NCBI RefSeq assembly: GCF_900129835.1
Contig: NZ_FQXA01000007.1
Location: forward strand, 186,001 to 250,000
Direction of reading: 5' to 3'
Length of the DNA stretch: 64,000 nucleotides
DNA from: Stutzerimonas xanthomarina DSM 18231
GTDB taxonomy: Bacteria; Pseudomonadota; Gammaproteobacteria; Pseudomonadales; Pseudomonadaceae
Below the pieces are notes generated by a model that made no database searches, was not told the DNA's origin, and saw only the letters and a program-made list of their open reading frames with translations. The translations under genes were made by a program, and so were the position numbers. Of this stretch, positions 1 to 9,289 are shown one piece after another; position 1 is the first letter of the stretch; every line of letters starts with the position of its first letter.

Positions 1-453
1 CTGGCCCGTGCCTATAACACCGTGATTCCGAGCTCGGGGAAGGTGTTGACCGGTGGTGTTGACGCTCACGCTCTGGAGAAGCCCAAGCGTTTCTTCGGTG
101 CTGCGCGGAATATCGAGGAAGGCGGCAGTCTGACCATTCTCGCCACCGCGCTGGTGGAAACCGGTTCGAAGATGGACGAGGTGATTTACGAGGAATTCAA
201 GGGCACCGGTAACCTTGAGTTGCAGCTTGATCGCCGTATCGCCGAGAAGCGCGTGTTCCCTGCCATCAACATCAACAAGTCCGGCACCCGCCGCGAAGAG
301 TTGCTGACCAGCGAGGAAGAGCTGCAGCGCATCTGGATTCTGCGCAAATTGCTGCATCCAATGGATGAAAGCGCAGCCATCGAGTTCCTGCTCGACAAGC
401 TCAAGGACACCAAGACCAACGAAGAATTCTTCATGTCAATGAAGCGCAAGTAA
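1..453 (+). CDS. rho: Transcription termination factor Rho, C-terminal part
   Basis: Partial gene: the frame is open from base 1 and ends with TAA at 451-453, giving about the last 150 residues of a protein usually near 419. Rho is a hexameric RNA helicase/ATPase that ends transcription. The visible part holds the end of the RecA-like ATPase core, including the segment around [20 protein letters not shown] (Q and R loop region) and the arginine-rich [14 protein letters not shown] stretch, followed by the C-terminal helices ending in MKRK. The first in-frame ATG is missing because the gene begins left of the window. A strong hairpin terminator follows 18 bases after the stop. Identification is secure; only the N-terminal RNA-binding domain is unseen. 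Confidence 0.97.
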   Translation: MARAYNTVIPSSGKVLTGGVDAHALEKPKRFFGAARNIEEGGSLTILATALVETGSKMDEVIYEEFKGTGNLELQLDRRIAEKRVFPAININKSGTRREELLTSEEELQRIWILRKLLHPMDESAAIEFLLDKLKDTKTNEEFFMSMKRK

Positions 454-471
454 GCGTCTGGTCATGTCACC

Positions 472-500
472 GAGGCCGGGGAAACCCGGCCTCTGTCTGT
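472..500 (+). terminator. rho-independent terminator after rho
   Basis: A 9-bp perfect GC-rich stem (472-480 paired with 485-493) closes a GAAA tetraloop and is followed by a T-containing tail (TGTCTGTCTG). It lies directly behind the rho stop codon and in front of ubiD. Confidence 0.8.
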
Positions 501-576
501 CTGCAGGTTTTGAATCGGCCCGCGCCAAGGCTAAACTCGTCGCCCCGACACCTGCCGGCCCCTGCGAGGCTCAAGC

Positions 577-2043
577 ATGCAGTATCGCGATCTGCGCGAC
601 TTTATTCGAGGTCTGGAACAGCGCGGTGAACTCAGGCGCGTTTCAACCGCCGTATCGCCCGTTCTGGAAATGACCGAGATCTGCGACCGAACCCTGCGCA
701 AGCAGGGCCCGGCGCTGCTGTTCGAGAATCCGACCGGCTTCGATATGCCGGTACTCGGAAACCTCTTCGGCACGCCCAAGCGTGTTGCCCTGGGTATGGG
801 TGCTGACGAGGTGTCCGAGCTGCGCGAGATCGGCAAACTCTTGGCCTTTCTCAAAGAGCCGGAACCGCCAAAAGGGCTGAAGGACGCCTGGAACAAGCTG
901 CCGATCTACAAGAAGGTCATCAGCATGGCGCCCAAGGTGCTCAAGGACGCGCCCTGCCAGGAAGTGGTCATCGAAGGTGATGATGTCGATCTGTCCCGGT
1001 TACCGGTGCAGACCTGCTGGCCAGGCGATGCTGGGCCACTGATCACTTGGGGGCTTACGATTACCAAGGGCCCTAACAAGGAGCGGCAGAACCTTGGTAT
1101 CTATCGTCAACAGGTGATCGGCCGCAATAAAGTGATCATGCGTTGGCTCAGTCATCGGGGCGGCGCGCTGGACTTTCGTGAATGGTGTGAGAAGTATCCC
1201 GACCGACCCTATCCGGTGGCGGTGGCGCTCGGCGCCGATCCGGCCACGATTCTCGGCGCCGTCACGCCTGTTCCAGATTCGCTGTCCGAATATGCGTTTG
1301 CTGGCCTGCTGCGCGGCAGCCGTACCGAGCTGGTCAAATGCCGGGGCAGCGACTTGCAGGTGCCAGCTGGGGCTGAAATCGTTCTCGAAGGGTACATTCA
1401 GCCTGGCGAGATGGCCGATGAAGGGCCATACGGTGATCACACCGGCTACTACAACGAAGTCGACCGCTTCCCGGTATTCACTGTCGAGCGCATCACCAAG
1501 CGCCGCGATGCGATTTATCACAGCACCTATACCGGAAGGCCACCGGACGAGCCGGCAATTCTCGGCGTTGCGCTCAATGAGGTGTTCGTCCCGATCCTGC
1601 AGAAGCAGTTCCCGGAAATCACCGATTTCTATCTACCACCGGAAGGCTGTTCCTACCGCATGGCGGTAGTAACCATGAAGAAGCAGTACCCTGGCCACGC
1701 CAAGCGCGTGATGCTGGGCGTATGGAGCTTTTTGCGGCAGTTCATGTACACCAAGTTCGTCATCGTTACTGACGACGATATCAATGCTCGGGACTGGAAT
1801 GACGTTATCTGGGCGATCACTACACGTATGGATCCCAAGCGCGATACGGTGCTGATTGAGAATACGCCGATCGATTATCTCGACTTCGCCTCGCCGGTAT
1901 CCGGTCTTGGCAGCAAGATGGGGCTCGATGCGACCCACAAGTGGCCGGGTGAGACCAGCCGTGAATGGGGGCGCGTCATCGTCCAGGATGAGGCCGTCAA
2001 GCGGAGAGTCGACGAACTCTGGGCCGACCTGGGCATCGACTGA
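577..2043 (+). CDS. ubiD: 4-hydroxy-3-polyprenylbenzoate decarboxylase UbiD
   Basis: 488 residues, the usual UbiD length (about 490). UbiD uses prenylated FMN, supplied by UbiX, to decarboxylate 4-hydroxy-3-polyprenylbenzoate in ubiquinone synthesis. The N-terminus ([20 protein letters not shown]) is typical of proteobacterial UbiD. The conserved central segment [11 protein letters not shown] carries the acidic residues of the prFMN/metal site, and a typical C-terminal region ends with the [12 protein letters not shown] signature. The start at 577 is the first ATG after the rho terminator and fits the family N-terminus. A flavodoxin/ferredoxin-reductase gene follows 34 bases downstream in the same direction, an arrangement familiar from Pseudomonas. 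No anomaly is seen. Confidence 0.97.
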   Translation: MQYRDLRDFIRGLEQRGELRRVSTAVSPVLEMTEICDRTLRKQGPALLFENPTGFDMPVLGNLFGTPKRVALGMGADEVSELREIGKLLAFLKEPEPPKGLKDAWNKLPIYKKVISMAPKVLKDAPCQEVVIEGDDVDLSRLPVQTCWPGDAGPLITWGLTITKGPNKERQNLGIYRQQVIGRNKVIMRWLSHRGGALDFREWCEKYPDRPYPVAVALGADPATILGAVTPVPDSLSEYAFAGLLRGSRTELVKCRGSDLQVPAGAEIVLEGYIQPGEMADEGPYGDHTGYYNEVDRFPVFTVERITKRRDAIYHSTYTGRPPDEPAILGVALNEVFVPILQKQFPEITDFYLPPEGCSYRMAVVTMKKQYPGHAKRVMLGVWSFLRQFMYTKFVIVTDDDINARDWNDVIWAITTRMDPKRDTVLIENTPIDYLDFASPVSGLGSKMGLDATHKWPGETSREWGRVIVQDEAVKRRVDELWADLGID

Positions 2044-2077
2044 TGACCAGTCGCGCATTTACTCAGGTTTTGAATTG

Positions 2078-3049
2078 ATGAAAGTAACCCTGCAACCTTC
2101 CGGAGCAGTGCTCGACGTCGAACGTGGTGAGTTGATCCTCGACGCCGCGCGCCGGTTGGGCTACGACTGCCCGCAGGCATGCCGCAACGGTAACTGCCTG
2201 ATCTGCGCCGCCCTGTTGGTGAACGGCCGGGTGCGTCAGCGCGGTGAAAGCCATGATCATGGCGAGGTCTTCGCCTGCCTGGCTGAGCCCGAAGAAGACT
2301 GCGTCCTGCTGTGGGATGGGGTGCTCGCACCGGGCGAGCTCCCGGTGCGTACGCTCAGTTGCCAGCTCGTCAGCTGTGAAGAGGTGGGCGGCGACGTGTT
2401 TCGTCTGCTGCTCCGCGCGCCGGCCGGAAAACCGCCGCGCTATCACGCGGGGCAGTACTTGCTGCTCGAGCGTGAGGATGGAGAATACAGCGCCTTTTCG
2501 CTAGCGTCCGCGCCAGGGCGCGGGCGTGAGCTCGAACTTCATGTGCTGGCACGCGAATCGTCAGCCATCGACCTGTTGCAGTTGATCAGGCGCACCGGGA
2601 CAGCACGCGTGCAGATGCCGTTCGGCGATACCCATCTCGCCGAGCTGCCGAAAGGGCCGCTGGTGCTGATCGCCGCAGGTACCGGTATGGCCCAGATGCA
2701 CAGCCTGATCGAACATTGCCGGGCCGAGGGCTTCGACTATCCGGTACATCTGTACTGGGGCGTGCGTCGACCTGAAGATTTCTATCAATTGCCGCATTGG
2801 CAGGAATGGCAGCAGATGCCCAATCTGTTTCTGCATCAGGTTGTCAGCGACATTTGTGAGTGGACGGGGCGGTGCGGCATGCTGCACGAAGCGGTCTGTG
2901 AGGACTTCACCGATCTCGAACCGGTCCATGTCTATGCCAGTGGCTCTCCGGCCATGGTCTACGGCACGCTGGATGCTTTGGTGGAGGCGGGGATGGATGC
3001 GAAACAGATGCGTGCAGATGTGTTTGCCTATGCGCCACGGGATCTGTAG
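2078..3049 (+). CDS. 2Fe-2S ferredoxin / FAD-NAD(P) oxidoreductase fusion
   Basis: 323 residues from ATG 2078; an upstream in-frame extension into ubiD was rejected because the family starts at MKVTLQPSG. Domain order: an N-terminal plant-type 2Fe-2S ferredoxin (residues about 1-85) with the cluster cysteines in CPQACRNGNCLICA plus a later Cys; an FAD-binding barrel (about 95-190) with the YSAFSLAS flavin motif; and an NAD(P)-binding domain with AAGTGMAQM and a C-terminal aromatic end. This is the electron-transfer reductase family often annotated as CDP-6-deoxy-delta-3,4-glucoseen reductase. That substrate name is a homology label; here its place behind ubiD suggests a role in ubiquinone or flavin redox supply, which is inference. 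Confidence 0.85.
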   Translation: MKVTLQPSGAVLDVERGELILDAARRLGYDCPQACRNGNCLICAALLVNGRVRQRGESHDHGEVFACLAEPEEDCVLLWDGVLAPGELPVRTLSCQLVSCEEVGGDVFRLLLRAPAGKPPRYHAGQYLLLEREDGEYSAFSLASAPGRGRELELHVLARESSAIDLLQLIRRTGTARVQMPFGDTHLAELPKGPLVLIAAGTGMAQMHSLIEHCRAEGFDYPVHLYWGVRRPEDFYQLPHWQEWQQMPNLFLHQVVSDICEWTGRCGMLHEAVCEDFTDLEPVHVYASGSPAMVYGTLDALVEAGMDAKQMRADVFAYAPRDL

Positions 3050-3084
3050 AGCCAGGCGCTGGGCAGGTCCTGAGCACCGGTCGA

Positions 3085-3112
3085 GAAGCAGCGCTGACTA
3101 CAGCGCTGCTTC
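3085..3112. terminator. hairpin between convergent genes
   Basis: A perfect 12-bp inverted repeat (3085-3096 with 3101-3112) closes an ACTA loop between the converging reductase gene and ftsN. There is no clear T-run on either side, so it may act as a weak bidirectional terminator or an mRNA end stabiliser. Confidence 0.5.
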
Positions 3113-3134
3113 CGGGCTTAGCTAAAGCCTCGGC

Positions 3135-3800
3135 TCAGCGACTCTGGCGCTGCTGTAGCAGCAGGTTCTTGTAGCCACTCGCTGATAGTGCCTTCTGGGC
3201 CTGATCGAGTCTTGCCCGGTCGGCAAATGGCCCGACCAGCACCCGATACCACTCCTCGTCACGCACGGTCACGTTCTCAACCCGTACATCCTGGCCGAGC
3301 AGAATGATCTGCGCTCTGACTTTTTCCGCTTCGGGCTTTTTGCGAAACGAGCCGGCCTGCAGGAAGAACTGAGTCACTGGTGCCTTGGCCACTGTCGGTG
3401 GAGGCGGTGGGACCTGGCCGTTGAGAGCGGCTTCGGCGCGCGCTGCGTCGATCTTGGCGGCGTCCTCCGGTGTAACCGGCTTGGCCGGCTCTGGCTCTGG
3501 CTTTGGCGCTTCAGGCGGCAGGATCACCTCAGACTCAGGCAGCAGTGTATAGAAGTCGTACTTCGGTTTCGCTGGCTGGCCCGTAGTGGAGGGCGAACGC
3601 TTTGGCATCTCCTTGGGCTTGGCTGTGTCCTTGGCGCGCTTGATCTCATCGCCGCCAGGTTCGAGGTTCATCAGGAACACGATGAAGCCACCGATAACCA
3701 GGCCGCAAACCAGCCAGACCCAGCCGGGAACGGGCTTCTTGGCGGGTGCCTGGTAGCGGCTCGCGCCACGTTTCGGGGCGGGTTTTTTCCTGGCTGCCAC
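3135..3800 (-). CDS. ftsN: Cell division protein FtsN-like (SPOR domain)
   Basis: 221 residues: a short basic cytoplasmic N-terminus (MAARKKPAPKRGASRY), one membrane helix (about 27-45), a Pro/Lys-rich periplasmic linker and a C-terminal SPOR domain (about 145-218: FFLQAGSFRKKPEAEKVRAQ to the end) that binds denuded septal peptidoglycan. FtsN triggers septal synthesis by the FtsQLB/FtsWI complex. The start codon at 3800 touches the argS stop at 3801-3803, so the two genes are translated from one mRNA with argS first. The argS-ftsN pairing is the standard Pseudomonas arrangement. The tetra-proline PPPPP around residue 130 is a linker feature. Confidence 0.9.
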   Translation of the reverse strand: MAARKKPAPKRGASRYQAPAKKPVPGWVWLVCGLVIGGFIVFLMNLEPGGDEIKRAKDTAKPKEMPKRSPSTTGQPAKPKYDFYTLLPESEVILPPEAPKPEPEPAKPVTPEDAAKIDAARAEAALNGQVPPPPPTVAKAPVTQFFLQAGSFRKKPEAEKVRAQIILLGQDVRVENVTVRDEEWYRVLVGPFADRARLDQAQKALSASGYKNLLLQQRQSR

Positions 3801-5543
3801 TTACATCCGCTCCAGCGTTTCCAGGCCAAGCAGGGAGAGGCCCTGTTTCAGCGTCTTGCCGGTCAGGGCAGCCAGACGCAGACGGCTCTGTTTTACAGTC
3901 TCGCTCTCGGCGCCGAGTATCGGACAGTGCTCGTAGAAGCTGGAGAACAGCCCCGCCAGGTCATATAGATAGCTGCACAGCAGGTGGGGTACGCCCTTTT
4001 CCGCCACACCGTTAAGCACTTCGGCGAACTGAGCCAGCTTCGCGCCAAGCGCTTGCTCTTGTTCGGCTTCCATATTGATCTCGCCATTGAGTCCGTCCAT
4101 GCCGGTACCCAGCTTGCGAAACACGCTGGCTACTCGGGTATAGGCATAGAGCAGGTAGGGCGCTGTGTTGCCTTCAAAGCTGAGCATGTGCTCGAAGTTG
4201 AAGCTGTAATCGCTGGTGCGGTGCTTGGACAGGTCTGCATATTTCACTGCGCCGATACCGACAGCTCGGGCGATCTGCCGCAGCTCCCCTTCTTCCAGAT
4301 CCGGGTTTTTGCCTTTGACCAGGCTATAGGCACGTTGCTCGGCTTCGTCGAGCAGGTCGACCAGCTTCACGGTGCCGCCATCACGGGTCTTGAAGGGCCG
4401 ACCGTCCGCACCGTTCATGGTGCCGAAACCCATGTGTTCGAGTTGCATGTCGCTGCCGACGAAGCCGGCGCGTCTTGCCACCTCGAAAGTCATCTGGAAA
4501 TGCAGCGCCTGGCGCTGATCGACGAAGTACAGCGCGCGATCCGCCTTCAACTGCTGGCTGCGGTAGCGCATGGAGGCCAGGTCGGTGGTCGCATACAGAT
4601 AGCCGCCGCCCGCTTTCTGCACAATCACTGGAAGCGGGTTGCCTTCGGCGTTCTTGAATTCATCGAGAAAGACGCATTGGGCGCCGTTGCTTTCGCTCAA
4701 CAGCCCTTTGGCCTTGAGCGATGCGACTATGTCGGCCAGTTCGGCGTTGTAGGCGCTTTCGCCCTTGACGTCGTCCGGGGTAAGCCGGACGTTGAGGCGG
4801 TCATAGACTTGCTGCGCATGGCTGAGTGAGAGTTCGTTGAACTGCTTCCATAGCCGCAGGCATTCGGCGTCGCCGGCCTGAAGCTCGACGACGAGCTGGC
4901 GTGCGCGCTCGGCAAACTCGGGCGATTCGTCAAACCGTTGCTTTGCCGCTCGGTAGAAGCCTTCCAGATCGGCCAGCTCGGGAGAGTCGAAACCCTTAGG
5001 TTGTTCCTTCACGTAAGCCAGCAGCATGCCGAACTGGGTGCCCCAATCGCCCACGTGGTTCTGCCGGATTACCTCGTCACCGAGGAACTCAAGAACGCGC
5101 GCGACGGCATCGCCAATGATTGTCGAGCGCAGGTGGCCGACGTGCATTTCCTTCGCCAGGTTCGGTGAGGAGAGGTCGACCACAACGCGTTGCTTAGAGC
5201 CCGTTTTGCTGACGCTGAGATGAGTGTCGGCAAGGGCGGCGTCCAACCGCTGCGCCAACGCAGCGCTGTTCTGGAAGAAATTGAGAAAGCCCGGGCCGGC
5301 AATTTCCACTTTGCTGACGCCGGGGTCTGCTGGCAATGCTTCGATGAGCTTTTGTGCCAGATCGCGCGGCTTCATCCCGGCGGGCTTGGCCAGCATCATC
5401 GCGACGTTGCTGGCAAAGTCGCCGTGGGTCTTGTCGCGGGTGTTCTCCACCTGAATAGTCGGGTTCGCCCCCTCCGGCAGCACGCCTTCAGCGGTGAGAC
5501 GGGCCAGGGCTTGCTGGATCAGATGGCGGATGCTGTCTTTCAT
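3801..5543 (-). CDS. argS: Arginyl-tRNA synthetase
   Basis: 580 residues, normal for bacterial ArgRS (about 577-587). This class I synthetase charges tRNA-Arg. The N-terminal Add-1 domain (residues 1-110) precedes the catalytic Rossmann fold with the HIGH-class motif in [14 protein letters not shown]. The [19 protein letters not shown] segment is the KMSK-equivalent loop, degenerate as usual in ArgRS. The C-terminal DALR anticodon-binding domain ends in [10 protein letters not shown], a typical ArgS terminus. The gene lies between priA (same strand, 117 bases upstream) and ftsN (directly abutting). No truncation is seen. Confidence 0.98.
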   Translation of the reverse strand: MKDSIRHLIQQALARLTAEGVLPEGANPTIQVENTRDKTHGDFASNVAMMLAKPAGMKPRDLAQKLIEALPADPGVSKVEIAGPGFLNFFQNSAALAQRLDAALADTHLSVSKTGSKQRVVVDLSSPNLAKEMHVGHLRSTIIGDAVARVLEFLGDEVIRQNHVGDWGTQFGMLLAYVKEQPKGFDSPELADLEGFYRAAKQRFDESPEFAERARQLVVELQAGDAECLRLWKQFNELSLSHAQQVYDRLNVRLTPDDVKGESAYNAELADIVASLKAKGLLSESNGAQCVFLDEFKNAEGNPLPVIVQKAGGGYLYATTDLASMRYRSQQLKADRALYFVDQRQALHFQMTFEVARRAGFVGSDMQLEHMGFGTMNGADGRPFKTRDGGTVKLVDLLDEAEQRAYSLVKGKNPDLEEGELRQIARAVGIGAVKYADLSKHRTSDYSFNFEHMLSFEGNTAPYLLYAYTRVASVFRKLGTGMDGLNGEINMEAEQEQALGAKLAQFAEVLNGVAEKGVPHLLCSYLYDLAGLFSSFYEHCPILGAESETVKQSRLRLAALTGKTLKQGLSLLGLETLERM

Positions 5544-5660
5544 TATTTGCTCGGTCGGCCGTGGGCTCTGGTCGAAAACTGGACATTATCAGTGCCCCGA
5601 GGGCGAACCTTCAAGGCTTAAGGTGCTTAGTTGCGCGGGAGCCTGTGTGATAGCTCGACG

Positions 5661-7883
5661 TCAGAACAGGTCGATCGGGTCAACATCCAGTGACCAGCGG
5701 ACGCTGCGGCTGCCGGGCAGCGTCTCCACCCGCGGCAGCCAGGTGTTCATAAGATTATGTAGAGGCGCGCGGGCGTTGGCTTGTAACAGCAGCTGCGCGC
5801 GAAAGCGTCCGGCACGTCGTTCCATCGGAGCGGGCACCGGCCCGAGCAATTCGACCCCTGTCAGGCCGAGTTGCATCATCAGCTGTTCGGCCTGGCTGCA
5901 GGCCTCGTCGAGAAAGTCTTCGGCTTGGCCGGGTTTCGCCGCCTCGGCCCGCAGCAACGCAAGATGGCTGAAAGGCGGCAAGCCGGCAGCGCGACGCTCG
6001 CTTAGCGCCTGTTCAGCGAAGGCAAAATAGCCCTGCTCCGTCAGTTGGACCAGCAGCGGGTGATCAGCCAAATGGGTCTGGATGATCACCTTGCCGGGCG
6101 CTTCGGCCCGCCCGGCGCGGCCGGCTACCTGGACAATCAGTTGAGCCATGCGTTCGCTGGCGCGGAAGTCTGCCGAGAACAATCCGCCGTCGGCATCAAG
6201 GATGGCCACCAGGGTTACACGGGGGAAGTGGTGGCCCTTCGCAAGCATCTGGGTGCCCACCAGCACGCACGGCTCGCCGCGGTTGATAGTGCTCAGCAGT
6301 TGCTCCATCGAACCCTTTCGAGAAGTGCTGTCACGATCGATGCGCAGCACCGGATAGTCAGGAAAGAGCGTTATTAGGCGCTCTTCGGCGCGCTCGGTGC
6401 CCGCACCGACGGGTCTCAGGTCTAGCTTATTGCAGTCCGGGCAGCTGTGCGGTCGGCGTTCTGTATGGCCGCAGTGGTGGCAGCGCAGCTCATTATGGCG
6501 TTGATGCAAGGTCATTCTGGCGTCGCAGCGAGGACACTGACCGATCCAGCCGCAGTCGTGACACAGCAGCGAGGGCGCGAAGCCGCGCCGATTGAGGAAG
6601 ACCAGTACCTGCTGGCTGGCAGCAAGCGTTTGCGCGATGGCCTGCTGCAACGGGCCGGAAATGCCGGAATCGAGCGGGCGGCTCTTGACGTCCAGGCGGA
6701 GGAAGCGTGGCGGCTGTGCACCGCCGGCACGCTCGGTCAGCCTCAGCAGTCCGTAGCGACCGCTATGCGCGTTATGCAGGCTTTCCAGCGACGGCGTTGC
6801 AGACCCCAACAGGATCGGTACGTTTTCCTCGCGCGCCCTGACTACGGCCAGGTCGCGCGCGTGGTAGCGCAGGCCTTCCTGTTGCTTATAGGAGGCGTCA
6901 TGCTCTTCGTCGAGAATGATCAGTCCAGGGTTTTTCATCGGGGTGAACAGTGCAGAGCGGGTGCCGATGATGATGTCTGCCTCACCGTCTCGTGCCGCGA
7001 GCCAGGCATCCAGCCGCTCGCGATCGTTGATGTTGGAATGGAGCAGAGCGATGCGGGCATTGAAGCGCTTCTCGAAGCGGGCCAGGGTTTGTGGCCCGAG
7101 GTTAATCTCGGGGATCAATACCAGCGCCTGCTTGCCTGTCTCCAGCACCTGATGGATCAACTGCAGGTAAACTTCGGTCTTGCCGCTTCCGGTGACACCG
7201 GCGAGCAGGTATGCCTGGAAGCCATCCAGGCCGGCGCGAATGGCTTCGAAGGCAGCTCGTTGCTGCTGATTCAGCGGTAGCTCCGGTTGCAGCAGCCAGC
7301 TGCCCTGGTGTCGCTGACTCGGGTGGCTGCGCCGGGTTTCGACTCGCAGCAAACCTTTCTGCAGCAGTAGGTCAAGGCTGTCCTTGCTTAACTGAAGTTG
7401 GGAAAGCAAGGCATGCGCCACACCATGTGGATGCTGAGCGATGGTCTTGAGGGCTTCGCGTTGGCGAGGGGCCCGGCTCAGTCGAGGGTCGTCCGGTCGT
7501 GCGCCGTTGGCGGCATGCCAGAACCGCTTCTGCCTCGCCTCGGCGGGTTCGCCCTGACGCAGCAGGACTGGCAGCGCCCAGCTGAAGGTATCGCCAAGGC
7601 TGTGTTGGTAATACTGGGCGGTCCATAGGCATAGCTTGAGCAGCGGTGACGGCAGAGGAGGTCGCGCATCGAGCAGCTCCAAAGCCGGTTTGAGCTTCGC
7701 CTCGGGAACTTCGCTGTGGCTGACGACTTCCACCAGTATCCCGATGACCTCGCGTCGGCCAAAGGGCACGCGCAGGCGCATTCCAGGCTGCAGCCCGGCG
7801 TGCGGAATGCCAGCTGGCGGGAGGTAATCGAAGAGTCTGCGCAATGGTGAGGGCAGCGCGAGGCGGAGTATGTATAGCGGCAC
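5661..7883 (-). CDS. priA: Primosomal replication restart helicase PriA
   Basis: 740 residues from a GTG start at 7883, read as VPLYILRLALPSPLRRLFDY. I prefer this start to an upstream in-frame ATG because AAGGA stands 7 bases before it, the family begins at this point, and the longer version would run into the rpmE promoter. PriA reloads the replisome at collapsed forks. Visible parts are the N-terminal 3' DNA-binding domain, Walker A (GVTGSGKTEVY), the DEEH box, helicase C-terminal motifs (GTQMLAKGHHFP, QVAGRAGR) and the zinc-binding insert with paired cysteines (CHDCGWIGQCPRCDARM and later CHHC, CPDC). It is divergent from rpmE, as in P. aeruginosa. Confidence 0.95.
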   Translation of the reverse strand: MPLYILRLALPSPLRRLFDYLPPAGIPHAGLQPGMRLRVPFGRREVIGILVEVVSHSEVPEAKLKPALELLDARPPLPSPLLKLCLWTAQYYQHSLGDTFSWALPVLLRQGEPAEARQKRFWHAANGARPDDPRLSRAPRQREALKTIAQHPHGVAHALLSQLQLSKDSLDLLLQKGLLRVETRRSHPSQRHQGSWLLQPELPLNQQQRAAFEAIRAGLDGFQAYLLAGVTGSGKTEVYLQLIHQVLETGKQALVLIPEINLGPQTLARFEKRFNARIALLHSNINDRERLDAWLAARDGEADIIIGTRSALFTPMKNPGLIILDEEHDASYKQQEGLRYHARDLAVVRAREENVPILLGSATPSLESLHNAHSGRYGLLRLTERAGGAQPPRFLRLDVKSRPLDSGISGPLQQAIAQTLAASQQVLVFLNRRGFAPSLLCHDCGWIGQCPRCDARMTLHQRHNELRCHHCGHTERRPHSCPDCNKLDLRPVGAGTERAEERLITLFPDYPVLRIDRDSTSRKGSMEQLLSTINRGEPCVLVGTQMLAKGHHFPRVTLVAILDADGGLFSADFRASERMAQLIVQVAGRAGRAEAPGKVIIQTHLADHPLLVQLTEQGYFAFAEQALSERRAAGLPPFSHLALLRAEAAKPGQAEDFLDEACSQAEQLMMQLGLTGVELLGPVPAPMERRAGRFRAQLLLQANARAPLHNLMNTWLPRVETLPGSRSVRWSLDVDPIDLF

Positions 7884-8005
7884 GCGAAAGTCCTTGGCGG
7901 CGAATTCCGATCTTAAACGATCCGGCGGAGCGGCAGGCTCGTCTGTAGTCTCGGGCTGTCTGGTTGCGTGCGACCAGAGCTGCGTATTAGTCCGATCAGC
8001 TGCCC

Positions 8006-8033
8006 TTGCATCAGCTCCTTGCTCTGGTATCAT
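8006..8033 (+). promoter_or_regulatory. putative sigma-70 promoter of rpmE
   Basis: TTGCAT (8006-8011), a 16-base spacer and TATCAT (8028-8033), 66 bases before the rpmE ATG and pointing toward it. Both hexamers match consensus at five of six or four of six positions. Confidence 0.5.
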
Positions 8034-8099
8034 TCGCGCCCTTCCGTGCGGTACTCGACATAGGGTCGGGTGGCGGCACAAGTCCTAGAGGATTTTTCC

Positions 8100-8312
8100 A
8101 TGAAAGCCGATATCCATCCTAATTACGTAGAAATCGATGCCACTTGCAGCTGCGGCAACGTCATCAAGACTCGCTCCACGCTGGCCAAGAACCTGAGCAT
8201 TGACGTTTGCTCTGAGTGCCACCCGTTCTACACCGGCAAGCAGAAAGTGCTGGATACCGGCGGCCGTATCGACCGCTTCAAGCAGCGCTTCGGTGTGTTT
8301 GGCGCCAAGTAA
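8100..8312 (+). CDS. rpmE: 50S ribosomal protein L31
   Basis: 70 residues, the normal length. This is the zinc-binding (C+) form of L31, with Cys16, Cys18, Cys37 and Cys40 in CSCG and [11 protein letters not shown]31 bridges the ribosomal subunits. The start at 8100 has AGAGGA seven bases upstream and matches the family N-terminus [10 protein letters not shown] Zur-controlled zinc-free paralogue is common in Pseudomonas but is not in this window. Its transcriptional terminator appears to lie inside the next gene (see 8357-8389). Confidence 0.98.
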   Translation: MKADIHPNYVEIDATCSCGNVIKTRSTLAKNLSIDVCSECHPFYTGKQKVLDTGGRIDRFKQRFGVFGAK

Positions 8313-8338
8313 TAAGCTGTCGCCGCTACGGGAGTCCG

Positions 8339-9130
8339 ATGAGATTCTCCGAGCTGAAAAAGGCGTCCCTGGTGGGCGCCTTTTTCGTTTCTGTATTTTT
8401 CAGTTTGCAGGCTGCAGCGCTTTGCTCGGTGAGCGAACCGCTTTCCCGCGTCAAGGTGGCTGCGGTCATCGACGGCGATACGTTGCGGTTGGTCGATGGG
8501 CGCAGCGTGCGGCTCATTGGCCTGAACGCGACCGAGATGGGGCGCAATGGGCGTAGCGCCGAGCCGTTCGCCGAGGCTGCGAGGAACCGGCTGCAGTCAT
8601 TGGTGAGCGTCAATGATGGTTATGTTGCTATACGCCCAGGGCAGCAGTCCAAAGACCATTACGGCCGTGTGCTTGCTCATGCCTTCGACGACCATGGCGA
8701 GAACCTGGAAGCGCTAATGCTTGCCGAGGGCTTGGGCTTCTTTGTCGCTATCGCGCCGAACCTTTCCCTGGCGGAGTGCCAGCGGGCTGCAGAACGGCAG
8801 GCGCGTTCGGTTGGCAGAGGTGTTTGGCGGCGGCCTCCCATAATTGCTGCGGAGCGCGTGCGTCGCGGTGGGTTTGCGATTGTCCGAGCGCGTGTCGAGC
8901 GTGTGGACACCAACCGAGGTGGTGTCTGGTTGGAACTGGGCGGCTCGCTTGCCGTGCAAATCCCACGTGAGGCGGTTGCAGCGTTCGATGGTGCGCTGGT
9001 CGGTCTGGCGGGTAAGCATATCGAGGTGCGCGGGTGGATCATCGACCGCAAGGGGCGGGGCGATTTGTCGCGGCGGGCTCGTTGGTTGCTGAAAATAAGT
9101 CACCCATCGATGCTCGCACCGCTGCTCTGA
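8339..9130 (+). CDS. Secreted thermonuclease-family (SNase-like) nuclease
   Basis: 263 residues from ATG 8339, with GGGAG 7 bases upstream. A basic start and hydrophobic stretch (SLVGAFFVSVFFSLQAAALC) form a signal peptide or N-terminal anchor. The staphylococcal-nuclease fold follows (about 38-165): VIDGDTLRLVDG supplies the metal-binding Asp, VRLIGLNATEMG the Arg/Asp region, and GRVLAHAFDDHGENLEALML a typical core helix. The C-terminal 90 residues look like an OB-like extra domain (VRARVERVDTNRGGVWLELG). Likely role: periplasmic or extracellular nucleic acid degradation. It sits between rpmE and maeB as in P. aeruginosa. The start of the gene contains the rpmE terminator, so expression probably depends on read-through or on a start further in. 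Confidence 0.85.
   Translation: MRFSELKKASLVGAFFVSVFFSLQAAALCSVSEPLSRVKVAAVIDGDTLRLVDGRSVRLIGLNATEMGRNGRSAEPFAEAARNRLQSLVSVNDGYVAIRPGQQSKDHYGRVLAHAFDDHGENLEALMLAEGLGFFVAIAPNLSLAECQRAAERQARSVGRGVWRRPPIIAAERVRRGGFAIVRARVERVDTNRGGVWLELGGSLAVQIPREAVAAFDGALVGLAGKHIEVRGWIIDRKGRGDLSRRARWLLKISHPSMLAPLL
8357..8389 (+). terminator. strong intrinsic terminator inside the nuclease signal-peptide codons
   Basis: The stem pairs 8357-8368 with 8374-8385 (outer nine pairs perfect: AAAAAGGCG with CGCCTTTTT, then one wobble and two C-G pairs) around a short loop, ending in TTTTT. It sits 45 bases after the rpmE stop but 18 bases inside the downstream nuclease reading frame, so it would be both rpmE's terminator and an attenuator of the nuclease gene. 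Confidence 0.8.
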
Positions 9131-9216
9131 AGCCGTAGCCGCGCCGGCCTAGCGTATCAACTTATCTGCGCTGAAAGTCGTACGGCCAGGCCTTGACAGT
9201 CAGATTTTCCGTTCCC

Positions 9217-9246
9217 TTGTGACGACGCTCGGTCTTGGCGTATGCT
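9217..9246 (+). promoter_or_regulatory. putative promoter of the malic enzyme gene
   Basis: TTGTGA (9217-9222), 18-base spacer and TATGCT (9241-9246), 44 bases before the ATG. A TTGACA at 9193-9198 nearby has no good partner at the right distance. Confidence 0.35.
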
Positions 9247-9289
9247 CGACCACCTGTCTGTCCCCAGTAAAAATAAGCGGAAATGCCCC

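Noticed and set aside
7884-8081. N-terminal extension of PriA to an upstream ATG
   Set aside because: The extra residues do not resemble PriA, overlap the rpmE promoter, and the GTG at 7883 has a good ribosome site and the right N-terminus.
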